Below, in pieces: positions 18,876-26,500 of a stretch of DNA of 54,168 nucleotides (positions within the stretch are counted from its first letter, which is position 1; each line of letters starts with the position of its first letter). The notes under the pieces are model-generated. The model was not told where the DNA came from. It did no database searches and was given only the letters and a program-made list of their open reading frames with translations. The stretch comes from Bacillota bacterium. GTDB taxonomy: Bacteria; Bacillota; Clostridia; Acetivibrionales; JAEZXR01. Location: assembly GCA_023419605.1 (NCBI GenBank), contig JAEZXR010000016.1, positions 1 through 54,168 on the forward strand. Direction: 5' to 3'. A program made the translations under genes and the position numbers.

Positions 18876-18884
18876 TTTCCTTCC

Positions 18885-19931
18885 TCACTTTCCGTAACAT
18901 CTTTTGCATGGCGTAAATCCCTTCTTCTGTGCCTCGTCCATCTTGAGAGGGATCGTACTTCGTTTTGACAGGTGCATGCATCCGGCCTTGTGGTACTTTT
19001 TCCCTGCCTTCGTGGTAACATACACTGTACTCTGCTGAAGCTTTTTATAACTTTCTTCTACTTTGGAAGTGCCTTTTGTGCCGGTAGAAGCATTCTCTTC
19101 CTTCTCTCCTTCTTTTTCTCCTCCCGTCTGTTCCTTTTTCGGATGTACCGTATAAACGCCGTTTCCGCCGTGGATCCAGGCCTTCTCTACCGCTGTAAAC
19201 CGATAGGCCAGTTCCCGGTCCGCAAAGAAAGGAACGGGAATATGGGTTTTGTACTGCAGGCTCACCACTACATCATCCTGCCCCGGATCAAATCCCAGCT
19301 CCTCATAGAATTTTGTGTAGCTCGCATCCTTCTTCTCTTCTACACGATACCGGTACTCCGTATCACTCTGCGGAAGCTCTACATACAGGATTTCCGTCTT
19401 TTCCCGTTCTACCCAGCCCCCCTTTAGAAATTTATCCAGCAAAAGGTTAACAGCCCTATACTTCACTCTAGCCTTCACCACGTAGTAGTCGTCCTTGATG
19501 GAAGAAAGCAGGTACTGGGTTAACCCGGAGGTGTAATCCGATACCACACTGTTTTTAATGGATTCAAAGGCATCAGCGATATCGTCTGCCTTCAAATCTC
19601 CGCTCATCAGCTTTTCAAGCAGCCCGGAGCTCTCTTCGGTCAGATAGCCCTTAATTTTGGCACCTTCCTCCGAGAGGGAAGGAATGCCTCCTTCTTCCGC
19701 ATCACTGAAAGCCTCATCTTCCATCTCATTTAAAAAAGTCACGGGGTAAGCGGCCGTAGCCAGCTGCTTTGCAGTCTCATTGACAGCAAAATCCAGTGTT
19801 ATGTGGATAACCGCAATCTTAATGGAGAACAGCAGCAGCATGAAGAAACACAGGAATATGGGCAGCGATAGTACCGCCTCCACCGTAAGAGAGCCTTTGT
19901 CATTTTTTCCATATCGTTTCGGCCTGTTCAT
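18885..19931 (-). CDS. TadE-like pseudopilin with C-terminal Cys/His metal-site motif
   Basis: About 348 residues. The N terminus has KGSLTVEAVLSLPIF, a class III prepilin-type Gly before a Ser-Leu-Thr-Val-Glu motif and a membrane helix: a TadE signature. A Lys/Glu-rich linker (270-300) leads to a C-terminal module Y-H-x3-C-x-H-L ... P-C-x2-C (KYHKAGCMHL, TPCKRC), a small putative zinc site also seen in clostridial secreted nucleases and hydrolases. Finding it on a pseudopilin is uncommon. The ATG at 19931 is preferred over the TTG at 19937. It overlaps or abuts the TadG gene. Confidence 0.82.
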   Translation of the reverse strand: MNRPKRYGKNDKGSLTVEAVLSLPIFLCFFMLLLFSIKIAVIHITLDFAVNETAKQLATAAYPVTFLNEMEDEAFSDAEEGGIPSLSEEGAKIKGYLTEESSGLLEKLMSGDLKADDIADAFESIKNSVVSDYTSGLTQYLLSSIKDDYYVVKARVKYRAVNLLLDKFLKGGWVEREKTEILYVELPQSDTEYRYRVEEKKDASYTKFYEELGFDPGQDDVVVSLQYKTHIPVPFFADRELAYRFTAVEKAWIHGGNGVYTVHPKKEQTGGEKEGEKEENASTGTKGTSKVEESYKKLQQSTVYVTTKAGKKYHKAGCMHLSKRSTIPLKMDEAQKKGFTPCKRCYGK

Positions 19932-19933
19932 CT

Positions 19934-22051
19934 TCAATACCCCATCCTGGACTCTCGGGTAACAACATAGCTCCCACCCTCAAAGCCTTTGATTTTCAGT
20001 TTATCCAGGTGAAACATAGGGAGAAAGAGCAGATTGATCCGAACCTCCGCCCTTGCCGTGAGCTTTGATTCATAATCACCCAGCCGGAACTTCTCCCCAT
20101 CGGTACCCTGCTTCATATTCACCTGCATAAGCTGCCGCACATTGTTCAGCAAGCCTTCCTCATCCTTCACCGACTGGAGAAGTAAAAAAATTCGCAGGTG
20201 ATCCGAATAATTCACGGTAAAGGTAACCGGTTTCCCTTTAAGGGAAGGACACAGAGAAATATCTTCCCCCCGGTACAACTTATAGGTGTCCACACAGGAC
20301 TGAATCAACCCTCTTCCGATGGCATACACCAACCGTAAAACCGGATGCGGCACACTGCTGGTGGCAAAGTAGTCAATGGAATTGATGGCGAGACGGAGAA
20401 AGCCGATGCTGGTAAAAACCTTTGCAATATTACCGTTCTGGTTTGTCCCTCCCCATAGAATATATTCCACTTCTCCTTTTTCCAGGTAGTGATCCCGCTC
20501 GGTTTCCGAGGTGTGATAGGTAAACTTGTCCATGACATACTCCGTAATATATAATTTCTCAACGGATGCCTGGCCTCCCTCTGAAAAAAAGAGTACAACC
20601 TCACGATACAAAGTATCCATATACTCCAGAATGCTGTTATTCTCTGCCTCTGCTGCATCTTCATCCTTTTCACTGCCCAATACCTTTTTGCTTCCGATGC
20701 CCTGGGCCAACATCTCTTCATAAGCCGCTTTCTCCCTGCCTCCGGCTTGTTTGAATTCTTCCGGGGAAATCAGCCATCCCGGATCGATATTTTTATCCTT
20801 TAGATACTTTTCCAAAGCGGACTTCAAATCTTCCAGTTTGGATTTATCCGCTTCACCCACCGGTTTTTCCTTCGGGTCTACTTCACTGTTTGGAAGGCTC
20901 ATCCCTTCAATCCTTGTGATGGCGGCACCCTCCCGGATATCGCGGATTTTCTGCCGAAGAGCAATGATTTCAGCCTGCAGCTGGCTTATGGCTCTGTTGT
21001 TCTCCTCGATACTCATTTGCAGCCTTTGAACTTCATCCTGGTCTTTGTCCTTTTCCATGGAAAGACTGCTGATCCTGCTGTACAAGAAGGAATTGGAGCT
21101 CTCCAATCCGCTTTTCTGTGCTTCAAGGGTATCCATCCGGTTCTGGAGGGGCTCTATGGCATTGATAAGGCTTTCCAACTCTCCATCTGCCTTTTTCAAG
21201 CTGTTTCTCGTGTTCCGGCTTTCTTCCAGCGCACCGGTAAATTCTTTCTCCCCGGTTTTGATTTGTACACCTTCCTGCTGCAGCACTTTATCCTTATTGG
21301 CTTCTCCCGCATAGGTGTCAGCAGCTTCCTTTTCCTTCCCATATTTTTCAAACACGGGTTCAATCTCTGCCGCCGTTTTATCCGCTGCCCCGATTTGCCC
21401 TCGAAGATTCTTCAAGGCATCGATATATTGCCGTCCGTCCAGGGCAGCAGCCCGGCTTGCAGCTTCATTGACTTTCTTTGTCCCCTCATTGACCTCTTTC
21501 GCCTTCTTTTCCAGTGCTCCCCGCGCGGCACGAGCATTCTTCTCCTTGGCTGAAAACTCCGCCTTTTTGAAAATTCCCGAGGAGGTCAGCTTCTCAATGA
21601 TGTTTCCCGTAGCAGTTATAGGCCCTTTATATTTCATATACTTCAGTATTTGTTCCCTAAGGGGGTCAGGGTTCCCCGCCAGTAAATTCCCGCTGCTTAC
21701 AAGCTGCGTATGATTCCAGTCAACATCATAATTTATAAACTGGTAGGATGTAGGCTTCGGAGATAAATTTGCCTTCAGATACTTGTTAAAATTGGCATCC
21801 AGTTCTGCTTTGCCCTCTTCCGACCGCGTATCTACTGCAAAGATGCCGTATCCCCCTACGATATCTTCATCATAAGCCGCCAAGGATGATCTCACCGCCG
21901 TATTCAGAGCGCTTTGTACTTTTCTTTCTGCAACCATGATCCTCGCGGCATCAATGAGAACTCCGCACAATATAAGAAGCGCGGTAAAGATAAGACACTG
22001 ATAAATGGTGATGCTCCCTTTGCAGTTTCCAGCCAATTTCAACACCTTCAC
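19934..22051 (-). CDS. TadG-like protein with long coiled coil
   Basis: 705 residues. The start (CKGSITIYQCLIFTALLILCGVLIDAARIM) has the Gly-Ser-Ile-Thr-Ile pseudopilin motif and a membrane helix. Residues about 170-400 are heptad-rich (Glu, Lys, Gln and Leu) and predicted coiled coil. The C-terminal 250 residues form a globular domain (YNRYLE-type region replaced here by HYLEKGEVEYILWGG), as in the clostridial DUF5702 group. It starts with GTG overlapping the upstream TGA stop (GTGA), so it is translationally coupled. Probably a cell-envelope minor subunit of the Tad machine. Confidence 0.8.
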   Translation of the reverse strand: MKVLKLAGNCKGSITIYQCLIFTALLILCGVLIDAARIMVAERKVQSALNTAVRSSLAAYDEDIVGGYGIFAVDTRSEEGKAELDANFNKYLKANLSPKPTSYQFINYDVDWNHTQLVSSGNLLAGNPDPLREQILKYMKYKGPITATGNIIEKLTSSGIFKKAEFSAKEKNARAARGALEKKAKEVNEGTKKVNEAASRAAALDGRQYIDALKNLRGQIGAADKTAAEIEPVFEKYGKEKEAADTYAGEANKDKVLQQEGVQIKTGEKEFTGALEESRNTRNSLKKADGELESLINAIEPLQNRMDTLEAQKSGLESSNSFLYSRISSLSMEKDKDQDEVQRLQMSIEENNRAISQLQAEIIALRQKIRDIREGAAITRIEGMSLPNSEVDPKEKPVGEADKSKLEDLKSALEKYLKDKNIDPGWLISPEEFKQAGGREKAAYEEMLAQGIGSKKVLGSEKDEDAAEAENNSILEYMDTLYREVVLFFSEGGQASVEKLYITEYVMDKFTYHTSETERDHYLEKGEVEYILWGGTNQNGNIAKVFTSIGFLRLAINSIDYFATSSVPHPVLRLVYAIGRGLIQSCVDTYKLYRGEDISLCPSLKGKPVTFTVNYSDHLRIFLLLQSVKDEEGLLNNVRQLMQVNMKQGTDGEKFRLGDYESKLTARAEVRINLLFLPMFHLDKLKIKGFEGGSYVVTRESRMGY

Positions 22052-22734
22052 CTCTTTCCTATAAAACGATCTTTCAGCGCTGTAAGCTTCTCCTTCAGCC
22101 CTGTTGCATCTGCTGCCCGGTGGGCATATTCCAGTCCCAGATCCAAATTTCTTATATATTCAGCCGGGTCCGCCACAACGGAAGTCCCAGTTCCTGTCAA
22201 TGTAATGGTTTTGTTATTTCCGAAAAGGTTCATGATTCCTCCTAAAGGTATTCTAATCTCCTGTTGGATGGTAACCGTAATTTTTCTTTCCAGCACTGTA
22301 TTGCCAAAATCGATCCTGAGCTTTGTATCTTTCGGTTTTAAAAGCCCCCTATAGAGCTCATCACACACCATTTGCCTGATTCTATTGAATTTCTGCTCCT
22401 GGGCACCTTTTCCTTCCTCCGGTGCCTTCCCCGCATCCTCCAACACCTGTAGCGTTGCTTCGTACTCCGTTCCAAAGTCAACAAGAGCACTATATAACTC
22501 GCCGAGTTTTAATTTTTCATCCTCACCGGTCAAACCGCGGCTCATATCCCTGCGCGGGTCCGCCCAGATCTCCGCGCCCTGCTGTGCTGCATTCGTTGCA
22601 GCCTGCGCCAGCAGAGTTTTCTGATACATTAGCATAAAGGCAAATACAATACCTGCTATTATCAGTATAAGTGTCGAGACAATCCACACCGCTTCTATCG
22701 TCATGCTGCCTCTGTTATTCTTCAAAGACCTCAT
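22048..22734 (-). CDS. TadE/TadG-like pseudopilin
   Basis: About 228 residues. RGSMTIEAVWIVSTLILIIAGIVF gives the Gly-Ser-x-Thr-Ile-Glu pseudopilin motif and a membrane helix, followed by an extracellular domain. The ATG at 22734 is chosen: GAGGTG lies just before it, whereas the ATG at 22770 falls in the loop of a 12-bp hairpin (22758-22784). It follows the Flp pilin gene and overlaps the TadG gene. Confidence 0.8.
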   Translation of the reverse strand: MRSLKNNRGSMTIEAVWIVSTLILIIAGIVFAFMLMYQKTLLAQAATNAAQQGAEIWADPRRDMSRGLTGEDEKLKLGELYSALVDFGTEYEATLQVLEDAGKAPEEGKGAQEQKFNRIRQMVCDELYRGLLKPKDTKLRIDFGNTVLERKITVTIQQEIRIPLGGIMNLFGNNKTITLTGTGTSVVADPAEYIRNLDLGLEYAHRAADATGLKEKLTALKDRFIGKR

Positions 22735-22757
22735 ACAACACCTCGTGAGAAGCTTCA

Positions 22758-22784
22758 GGAAAGACCTCATCTTGAGGTCTTTCC
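22758..22784 (-). promoter_or_regulatory. Perfect 12-bp hairpin after the pilin gene
   Basis: GGAAAGACCTCA and TGAGGTCTTTCC pair perfectly around a 3-base loop. No T-run follows, so it is more likely an mRNA-stabilising or processing stem, or a partial attenuator, that would raise pilin transcript over the downstream genes. Confidence 0.6.
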
Positions 22785-22801
22785 CCCTTCTTTATTTCTT
22801 C

Positions 22802-23020
22802 TTAATATGTGATGTTTCTGTCCGTATTTGTAGGTTTATCTATTACCTCACCGGCAGAAGAGAAAATCTTATCAAACACCTGATTCACAAAGGAATTAAT
22901 TTGTTTTCTGAATATTAACGCAATCCCTAATAAAACAGCAATGATCACTACAATTTCAACCGTCCCCAATCCATCTTCCTCTTTCAAAAAATCCTTGAGC
23001 AGCTTCAACACACCTCTCAC
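22802..23020 (-). CDS. Flp-like type IVb pilin
   Basis: 72 residues: an N-terminal leader of about 17 residues ending EEDG, then LGTVEIVVIIAVLLGIALIF. This is the class III prepilin signature (Gly, cleavage, Glu at position +5 and a hydrophobic helix). It is probably the major subunit handled by the canonical CpaF/TadB/TadC set directly upstream. The start is GTG at 23020; a TTG at 23008 is an alternative. A stable stem follows the gene. Confidence 0.88.
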   Translation of the reverse strand: MRGVLKLLKDFLKEEDGLGTVEIVVIIAVLLGIALIFRKQINSFVNQVFDKIFSSAGEVIDKPTNTDRNITY

Positions 23021-23027
23021 CCCCCTT

Positions 23028-23066
23028 CATTCATTTTCAATTCTCCATTCTCAATTTTCCATTCCC
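23028..23066. repeat. Degenerate short tandem repeat
   Basis: Read on the minus strand, ATGGAAAATTGAG, ATGGAGAATTGAA and an AATGAATGAAG remnant follow each other between the TadC and pilin genes. The unit resembles AT-rich intergenic repeats often found in Firmicutes. No function is evident. Confidence 0.45.
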
Positions 23067-23927
23067 CTAAACTCCACGCATTGCCAGTACCGCCGGTGTC
23101 ACAACGATGATGAGTATGGCAATGAACATAATCATCATGGGAAAAAGCATCTTGGTAGAAGCCTCTTCTCCCATCCTTTTCGCCGTATTCTTCCGCATCT
23201 CCCAGCACTCGTTGGACTGCACCCGGAGAATGGAAACCATATCTCCGGTCCCCTTCTTTACATTTTGGAGCACTACAGTCACAAACTTCGTGATCTCGGG
23301 CGTCCTGCACCTTTTGGCGAAGTCTTCATAGGCCTTGTTTTCCGGCTTTCCCGCCTGTATATCCGTTACCACCATCTGGAGCTCCTCATACAGGGGTCTT
23401 TCCCTTTTGTTATCCACTACGATCTTCTCCCAGGCTCTCTGAATGGTCATGCCTGCATTAATGAGAAGTGTTAATTTATTTATGAAATCAGGGAAATCCA
23501 GTTGAATAAGGATCCGTCTCTTTTTGACCTTTTCATTCAAGTCATAGTAGGCAAAATAGATTACACCGGAAGGCAGCGCCACGGCAAACAGCGCGAAGCT
23601 GGCATCCACATTTCCAAATGCCCCGATAAAGCTAACGAAGAGCAGCGACAGGAGGAAAAAGGTCAGCTTGTTCGCCCAGTAAATCCGCAGATAGTACTGG
23701 GAGTACTTGGGCTCCACGGTTTGAACCAGCTTTGAAAGTACCAGCCGGTCATATTTCGTACCATACCTGTATTTGCCCTTCTCCAGCAAAAACAAGGGTA
23801 TGGGGAAGAGTTCCTTAAAAGGATATGCCTTTTTATCCAAAGGCTCTATGAAGTCAGAGTATCTCGATTTTGAAATAAAATACAGTGCAACCAGCAACAA
23901 AAGCAATCCTATAAAAATCAGTCTCAT
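23067..23927 (-). CDS. tadC: TadC-like inner-membrane platform protein
   Basis: 286 residues of the type II secretion F family. Membrane helices lie at 2-18, about 90-110 (FLLSLLFVSFIGAF), 112-128 and the C terminus (MMIMFIAILIIVVTPAVLAM). The cytoplasmic core has the family pattern DFINKLTLLINAGMTIQRAW. AGGAGG precedes the ATG. It follows TadB after a 170-base gap that contains a long inverted repeat, and the pilin gene follows. Confidence 0.88.
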   Translation of the reverse strand: MRLIFIGLLLLLVALYFISKSRYSDFIEPLDKKAYPFKELFPIPLFLLEKGKYRYGTKYDRLVLSKLVQTVEPKYSQYYLRIYWANKLTFFLLSLLFVSFIGAFGNVDASFALFAVALPSGVIYFAYYDLNEKVKKRRILIQLDFPDFINKLTLLINAGMTIQRAWEKIVVDNKRERPLYEELQMVVTDIQAGKPENKAYEDFAKRCRTPEITKFVTVVLQNVKKGTGDMVSILRVQSNECWEMRKNTAKRMGEEASTKMLFPMMIMFIAILIIVVTPAVLAMRGV

Positions 23928-23960
23928 ACTGTCCTCCTAGCCGACTTTTCTTTCTCTCGC

Positions 23961-24074
23961 CCTTTATAGGCGGATGTGAAAAATATAGGTATTCTTTTTT
24001 GCGGGCCGCTCATGGAGCACTCTGTGCGGTGTAGCAAAACCTATAGAATACCTTTTTTCACAGCCGCCTATAGG
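23961..24074. repeat. Long inverted repeat between tadB and tadC
   Basis: Arms 23961-23995 and 24040-24074 are nearly complementary (about 35 bases, few mismatches) around a GC-rich centre that itself holds GCAC-TCT-GTGC. A further piece of the arm (GGTATTCTATAGG) recurs at 24092-24104. It could be a MITE-like insertion or an RNA hairpin lowering expression of downstream genes. Confidence 0.75.
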
Positions 24075-24097
24075 ATGATGTAAAAACCATGGGTATT

Positions 24098-24898
24098 CTA
24101 TAGGTTGATATCCATTACCTTCTTTGAAACGAAATAAGCTGCTGCTATAAATAATATAGATACACTCATTGCAATCCTGCCTGAAATAGTATGAAAAACA
24201 GGATCGATATAGTCCGCTGCACTGGTGGACAACACAACCACCATAAGAATCGGCATTACATTAAGCACCTTCCGCTCAAATTTCCTTTGGGCCAGCATCG
24301 TATCGATATCCTGTTTTATCTCGATTTTATCATTGATGATATTGGAAGTATTTTTTATGACCTCGATGAGATTTCCGCCGGTCCTCTTGCACGTTTGAAA
24401 AACGTCTACAAAGTTATCAATATCTTCAAGCTTTGCACGTTTTGCCAGATCTTCAAGGCAGACCTCTACCGTTTCGTTCATTTCTATTTTCTTCACAATG
24501 TAACCGACTTCCCGGATAATATAGGTATCCGTATCCGGGTAGAGGATCTCTAAATCCTTCAGTACTTCCCGGAAAGCGGATTCTACGGATTTACCCGCTG
24601 AAAGGGAGGAGGATAGCGAATATAACATATCCTTGAATTGCAGATTTAATTCCTTTTTCCTTTTTGCGATGATATCCCTGGTCTTGTATCGGGGATAGAC
24701 CAGTGCCAGTGGGCATAAAAGCACGGATAGGATATGGCTCCTGTAGAATATGAAGCCGATGACATAGATTACAACAGCAGCTGCTGCCGTGTAGAGACTC
24801 TTTTCCCTCGTGCTCATGGTGTATGCGCCATAATCCGCTATGACCTCTTTTGCCGCAGTTTCCCTTTCCTCCTGCTGTTGTTTTCCAAACCCCATCAT
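24098..24898 (-). CDS. tadB: TadB-like inner-membrane platform protein
   Basis: 266 residues of the type II secretion F family, with two helices near 36-75, the core MLYSLSSSLSAGKSVESAF (about 89-107), FQTCKRTGGNLIEVIKNTSN and two C-terminal helices. It forms the platform with TadC and is driven by CpaF. GGAGGACGACAG precedes the ATG. It is the first intact gene downstream of the disrupted cpaF, so its expression in the lysogen depends on whatever transcription crosses the prophage junction. Confidence 0.88.
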   Translation of the reverse strand: MMGFGKQQQEERETAAKEVIADYGAYTMSTREKSLYTAAAAVVIYVIGFIFYRSHILSVLLCPLALVYPRYKTRDIIAKRKKELNLQFKDMLYSLSSSLSAGKSVESAFREVLKDLEILYPDTDTYIIREVGYIVKKIEMNETVEVCLEDLAKRAKLEDIDNFVDVFQTCKRTGGNLIEVIKNTSNIINDKIEIKQDIDTMLAQRKFERKVLNVMPILMVVVLSTSAADYIDPVFHTISGRIAMSVSILFIAAAYFVSKKVMDINL

Positions 24899-25048
24899 CT
24901 GTCGTCCTCCACAGTCGTATTGATAATAATCAGAATCAAAGCAACGTATCTACAGACATCCAACTCTAAACCTTACAATTTCCAGCAGGAAGAATACTCG
25001 TTTTGGGCAGCTCCCCTTCTGGATTAACTTAAGTCTACAACTGAATAT

Positions 25049-25480
25049 CTATAGATCTTCCGAAATCCCCGCCATTTTAAACTTAAGGGTATTGACCATC
25101 TTGTTCCCTGTTCTTTCGAGCTTTCCCACCACGCTTCCCCCTTGGCCCTCCCCCTTTTCTACAAAGGCAAACAGCGGGTTCAGTATGATTTCACCATTCT
25201 TGTACTCCACCACCTCACTGATCTCCATGGTTCTCCGGGATTTGTCCCGAATCCGGGCCAGATGAATGACAATGTCAAGGGCGGACGCAATCTGCTGCCG
25301 TATAGCTTCCAGGGGCAAGCGTGCTCCGCCAAGCACCATGGTTTCCAGCCTTCCCAGCATGTCTGCCGTACTGTTCCCATGGCCGGTAGACAAAGAACCG
25401 TCATGTCCGGTATTCATGGCACTTAACATATCCATGGCCTCTGCGCCCCTTACCTCCCCGACAATGATCCGCTCAGGTCT
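25049..25480 (-). pseudogene. cpaF: cpaF/tadA ATPase, C-terminal fragment cut by prophage
   Basis: About 144 codons of a canonical CpaF remain: RPERIIVGEVRGAEA (Walker B and following), MNTGHDGSLSTGHGN (His box) and the C-terminal helices to GISEDL. Host-like sequence runs to the Arg codon at 25478-25480; upstream, the expected Leu-Arg-Met is replaced by prophage sequence. Walker A and the N-terminal domains are absent from the window and presumably lie past the right end of the prophage. A TTG at 25505 could in principle start a stump protein, but it falls in a terminator stem. Unless the prophage excises, this motor is dead. Confidence 0.9.
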
Positions 25481-25483
25481 CGT

Positions 25484-25541
25484 AATAAAAAAGAGATAAA
25501 AGAACAATTGTGAATCGCTTTTATCGGTTTACAATTGTTCT
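25484..25541 (-). terminator. Intrinsic terminator of the LexA/RHH gene
   Basis: An 11-bp perfect inverted repeat (25501-25511 with 25531-25541) with AGAACAATTGT arms is followed on the minus strand by TTTTATCTCTTTTTT. The stop codon of the regulator lies in the stem. It sits at the prophage edge and would stop prophage transcription from entering the host cluster. Confidence 0.8.
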
Positions 25542-25915
25542 AAAAATTGCAAAGCTATTTTAATTGCTTCATCAGCATCGATGTGATTCTTTTGGCAATA
25601 CTGATTTAACAAATTTATTGAATTTTTATCTAAATTAAACGAGAACTGTACTGTAGCATCATTCGGAGTAAGCGTTTTTAGTTTGTCTGAATATCTTGTT
25701 GTCTCAACTTTTATTGTTCTTGGCAATTCTGGAACACTTGTAATCAATCCCTTTTCTTTCAATCTTGTCAAATATGCATGTGCAGTAGATGTTGATCCAA
25801 AATTAAACTCCTTGCATATTTCTCTCACAGTTGGCGGATACCCGTTTTTTTCTGCCATTTCATTGATGTATTTTAGAATCATTTTTTCATTTTCCTCGAC
25901 AGCATAATTTCTCAT
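25529..25915 (-). CDS. LexA-type winged helix with ribbon-helix-helix-like tail
   Basis: 128 residues. Residues 1-70 match the LexA DNA-binding domain (NGYPPTVREIC, then STSTAHAYLTRLKEKGLI). The LexA Ser-Lys protease domain is absent. Residues 88-128 (VQFSFNLDKNSINLL ... DADEAIKIALQFLEQL) instead read as a strand and two helices, the pattern of a ribbon-helix-helix dimer. It could be a lysogen-expressed repressor that cannot self-cleave on RecA. It lies next to the left attachment end, far from the early genes, so it may regulate cargo rather than be the main immunity repressor. A promoter precedes it and a terminator follows. Confidence 0.75.
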   Translation of the reverse strand: MRNYAVEENEKMILKYINEMAEKNGYPPTVREICKEFNFGSTSTAHAYLTRLKEKGLITSVPELPRTIKVETTRYSDKLKTLTPNDATVQFSFNLDKNSINLLNQYCQKNHIDADEAIKIALQFLEQL

Positions 25916-25992
25916 GCATGATCAACCCCCATCATAGCTACGATTAATTACTGCACTGTTTTCTTTGATATATAGTAATTTCATTTGCAACT

Positions 25993-26022
25993 ATAGTACC
26001 ACTTTTAGCTTTACGCTGTCTA
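25993..26022 (-). promoter_or_regulatory. Promoter of the LexA/RHH gene
   Basis: TAGACA (26017-26022), an 18-base spacer and TACTAT (25993-25998) read on the minus strand. An inverted repeat AATTACT/AGTAATT (25946-25952 with 25974-25980) lies between this and the start codon and could be an operator. Confidence 0.6.
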
Positions 26023-26030
26023 CATCTGTA

Positions 26031-26061
26031 TAAAAAATAAAGCCCCGGCATGATCCAGGGC
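26031..26061 (-). terminator. Intrinsic terminator
   Basis: GCCCTGG pairs with CCGGGGC (one wobble) around a 6-base loop, followed on the minus strand by TTTATTTTTT. It ends the unknown gene at 26071. Confidence 0.8.
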
Positions 26062-26070
26062 ATTAAAGGT

Positions 26071-26370
26071 TTAAACTATGTACTTTCCTTCAGTGTAAAA
26101 TTCTTCTTTCGGACGGTCTCCAAATGTGGCGTACTCCCACTTTTCAAGGTTCATGCCTTCCAAGATATATCTGTTTGCCATTTTTATAACATCCGGACTT
26201 ACAAATGGCTTACCATCCTCGTAGATTCGTTCTCCAAGGTATCTATCCTTTTCGATTGTATTATATCCCGAATCACTCCCGATAAGTACATCAGAATTAT
26301 CCGTGCCCTGATAAATAAAGACTTTATGCCCCCAAAAAGGGCTAGATTTATATATAAATTTACTTTCCAT
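26071..26370 (-). CDS. Unknown prophage accessory protein (99 aa)
   Basis: About 99 residues, MESKFIYKSSPFWGHK...; no family was recognised. It has no signal peptide or membrane helix and is rich in aromatic and charged residues (SPDVIKMANRYILEGMNLEK is the most helix-like stretch). The ATG at 26370 follows GGGAGA; earlier in-frame ATGs lie too close to or upstream of the start site predicted from the promoter at 26403-26431. It has its own promoter and terminator, so it looks like a lysogen-expressed cargo gene. Confidence 0.65.
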   Translation of the reverse strand: MESKFIYKSSPFWGHKVFIYQGTDNSDVLIGSDSGYNTIEKDRYLGERIYEDGKPFVSPDVIKMANRYILEGMNLEKWEYATFGDRPKEEFYTEGKYIV

Positions 26371-26402
26371 GTACATTCTCCCGTTAACTATGTGATATCT
26401 AA

Positions 26403-26431
26403 ATAGTATCATTTTCTATTCAGAATGTCTA
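26403..26431 (-). promoter_or_regulatory. Promoter of the 99-aa cargo gene
   Basis: TAGACA (26426-26431), a 17-base spacer and TACTAT (26403-26408). Both boxes are identical to those of the LexA/RHH promoter at 25993-26022. Confidence 0.6.
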
Positions 26432-26465
26432 TGCAAGTAGTAAATGTTCAGAACGCGCACTGGCC

Positions 26466-26500
26466 GGTTTAATGAAGTTAGGTTTAATGAAGTTAGGTTT
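26466..26500. repeat. Short tandem repeat in a gene-free gap
   Basis: The 15-base unit GGTTTAATGAAGTTA is present twice in tandem, followed by a 5-base partial unit. The surrounding gap (26432-26708) also has ATGCATTTC three times. No gene and no convincing promoter was found in it. Confidence 0.6.

Noticed and set aside
25529..25915. A normal SOS-inducible LexA/CI-type prophage repressor
   Set aside because: The peptidase domain with its Ser-Lys pair is absent; only the DNA-binding half matches LexA.
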